From NCBI RefSeq assembly GCF_034190915.1, contig NW_026947504.1, positions 64,631,474-64,695,473 on the forward strand: a stretch of DNA of 64,000 nucleotides, given 5' to 3'. Below the pieces are notes generated by a model. That model saw only the letters and a program-made list of their open reading frames with translations. It was not told where the DNA came from and did no database searches. The position numbers and the translations under genes are program-made. Numbering within the stretch: position 1 is the first letter of the stretch; every line of letters begins with the position of its first letter. The stretch comes from Cavia porcellus. Lineage: Eukaryota > Chordata > Mammalia > Rodentia > Caviidae. Positions 63,405-64,000 of this stretch are shown here, piece after piece.

Positions 63405-63770
63405 TCCTGTTCTTTAGCTGAGACAAAATACCTGACAGCCAAGGTTAAAGGGAGAAAGGGTTATGCAGCTCAGTTTGTAGAGGTTTCACTCCATAATCGG
63501 CTGATTCCAAGGCAGGGTGGCATGTGCAGAGGAGACGGAGCTCATGGCAGCAGAATGTAGCAAGGCAGGCAAGCAGGGCATCTTTCCATCCCTTAATCTT
63601 ATCCAGGCTACTCACACCCTTAACCCAGGTGGCCTCGAAACTAGCACTGCACCACGAATCACTCCGTCACATACTCTAGAGTCAGCCACTTCTGAAACAG
63701 CTCCACCTATGACCCCATGAAGCTTTGAGAGGACCTCTGACACAAGACATAACGAAGGATGAGGCTCAGT
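63405..63770 (+). mobile_element. interspersed repeat, URR1-like
   Basis: Second copy of the family at 12690-13040 (TTTAGCTGAGACAAAATACC, GTAGAGGTTTCACTCCATAA). Confidence 0.55.
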
Positions 63771-63856
63771 GCAAAGCCCTTGGATTCATCCCTAACACTG
63801 CAAAACAAACAAAAGGACATACTAAGTATCATGATTCTACCAATTTAAAGAATTAC

Positions 63857-63936
63857 AGCCGGGGATTTAGTTCAGTGGTGTAAGTGCCTGCCTGGCAAGC
63901 ACAAGGTCATGAGTTCAATCCCTGGTACCAAAAAAA
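63857..63936 (+). repeat. ID SINE
   Basis: GCCGGGGATTTAGTTCAGTG, GGTCATGAGTTCAATCCCTG, GGTACCAAAAAAA. Short duplication AAAGAATTA on both sides. Confidence 0.88.
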
Positions 63937-64000
63937 GAATTATAAAGTATATACTGCCAAGTCAATAAGCTAAACCCAGTACAATCATTAAAAGTTAATT

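Overview
The window is a piece of a mammalian, rodent nuclear genome. Evidence: two multi-exon vertebrate genes with GT-AG introns of 0.6-13 kb, and a repeat content dominated by tRNA-derived ID SINEs, 7SL-derived B1 SINEs, L1 LINEs, MaLR LTRs and older MIR and DNA-transposon relics. B2 elements were not seen, which argues against a mouse-like muroid. The exact species is not resolved.

Left part (about 4.2-26.6 kb, + strand): PHF11, a nuclear protein with an extended PHD finger. Nine coding exons, including the last one with the stop codon and a poly(A) signal, read through in phase as 290 codons from the ATG at 4249. The human protein has a more N-terminal start; that first exon was not found here and probably lies left of the window.

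Right part (about 28.2-62.7 kb, - strand): RCBTB1, an RCC1-repeat plus BTB/BACK protein used as a CUL3 ubiquitin-ligase adaptor. All 11 coding exons are present and join in phase to a complete 531-residue protein, the same length as I recall for human. A probable noncoding 5' UTR exon lies at 62583-62650; the main promoter was not found. The two genes converge tail to tail, with 3' ends about 1.6 kb apart. The order PHF11 > < RCBTB1 matches human 13q14.

Everything else is intronic or intergenic and largely repeats. The notable ones are an antisense L1 (17.8-20.6 kb) that has lost the middle of ORF2 and ends in a 3' UTR of about 140-bp tandem repeats (with relatives at 23.3 kb and 52.8-53.8 kb), an ERV-L integrase/dUTPase relic (51.6-52.5 kb), a 3'-UTR retrocopy with a perfect 14-bp target-site duplication (57.2-57.6 kb), a 742-bp Tigger-like element with terminal inverted repeats (5.1-5.8 kb), and an LTR-like promoter/poly(A) unit upstream of RCBTB1 on its own strand (62.9-63.2 kb).

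I found no CRISPR array, operon or recognisable new gene system. The interest lies in repeat architecture and possible transcript variants. Exon edges were set by reading splice sites and phases by eye against the human proteins as I remember them; repeat family names are from memory, and repeat edges are approximate unless a target-site duplication is given.
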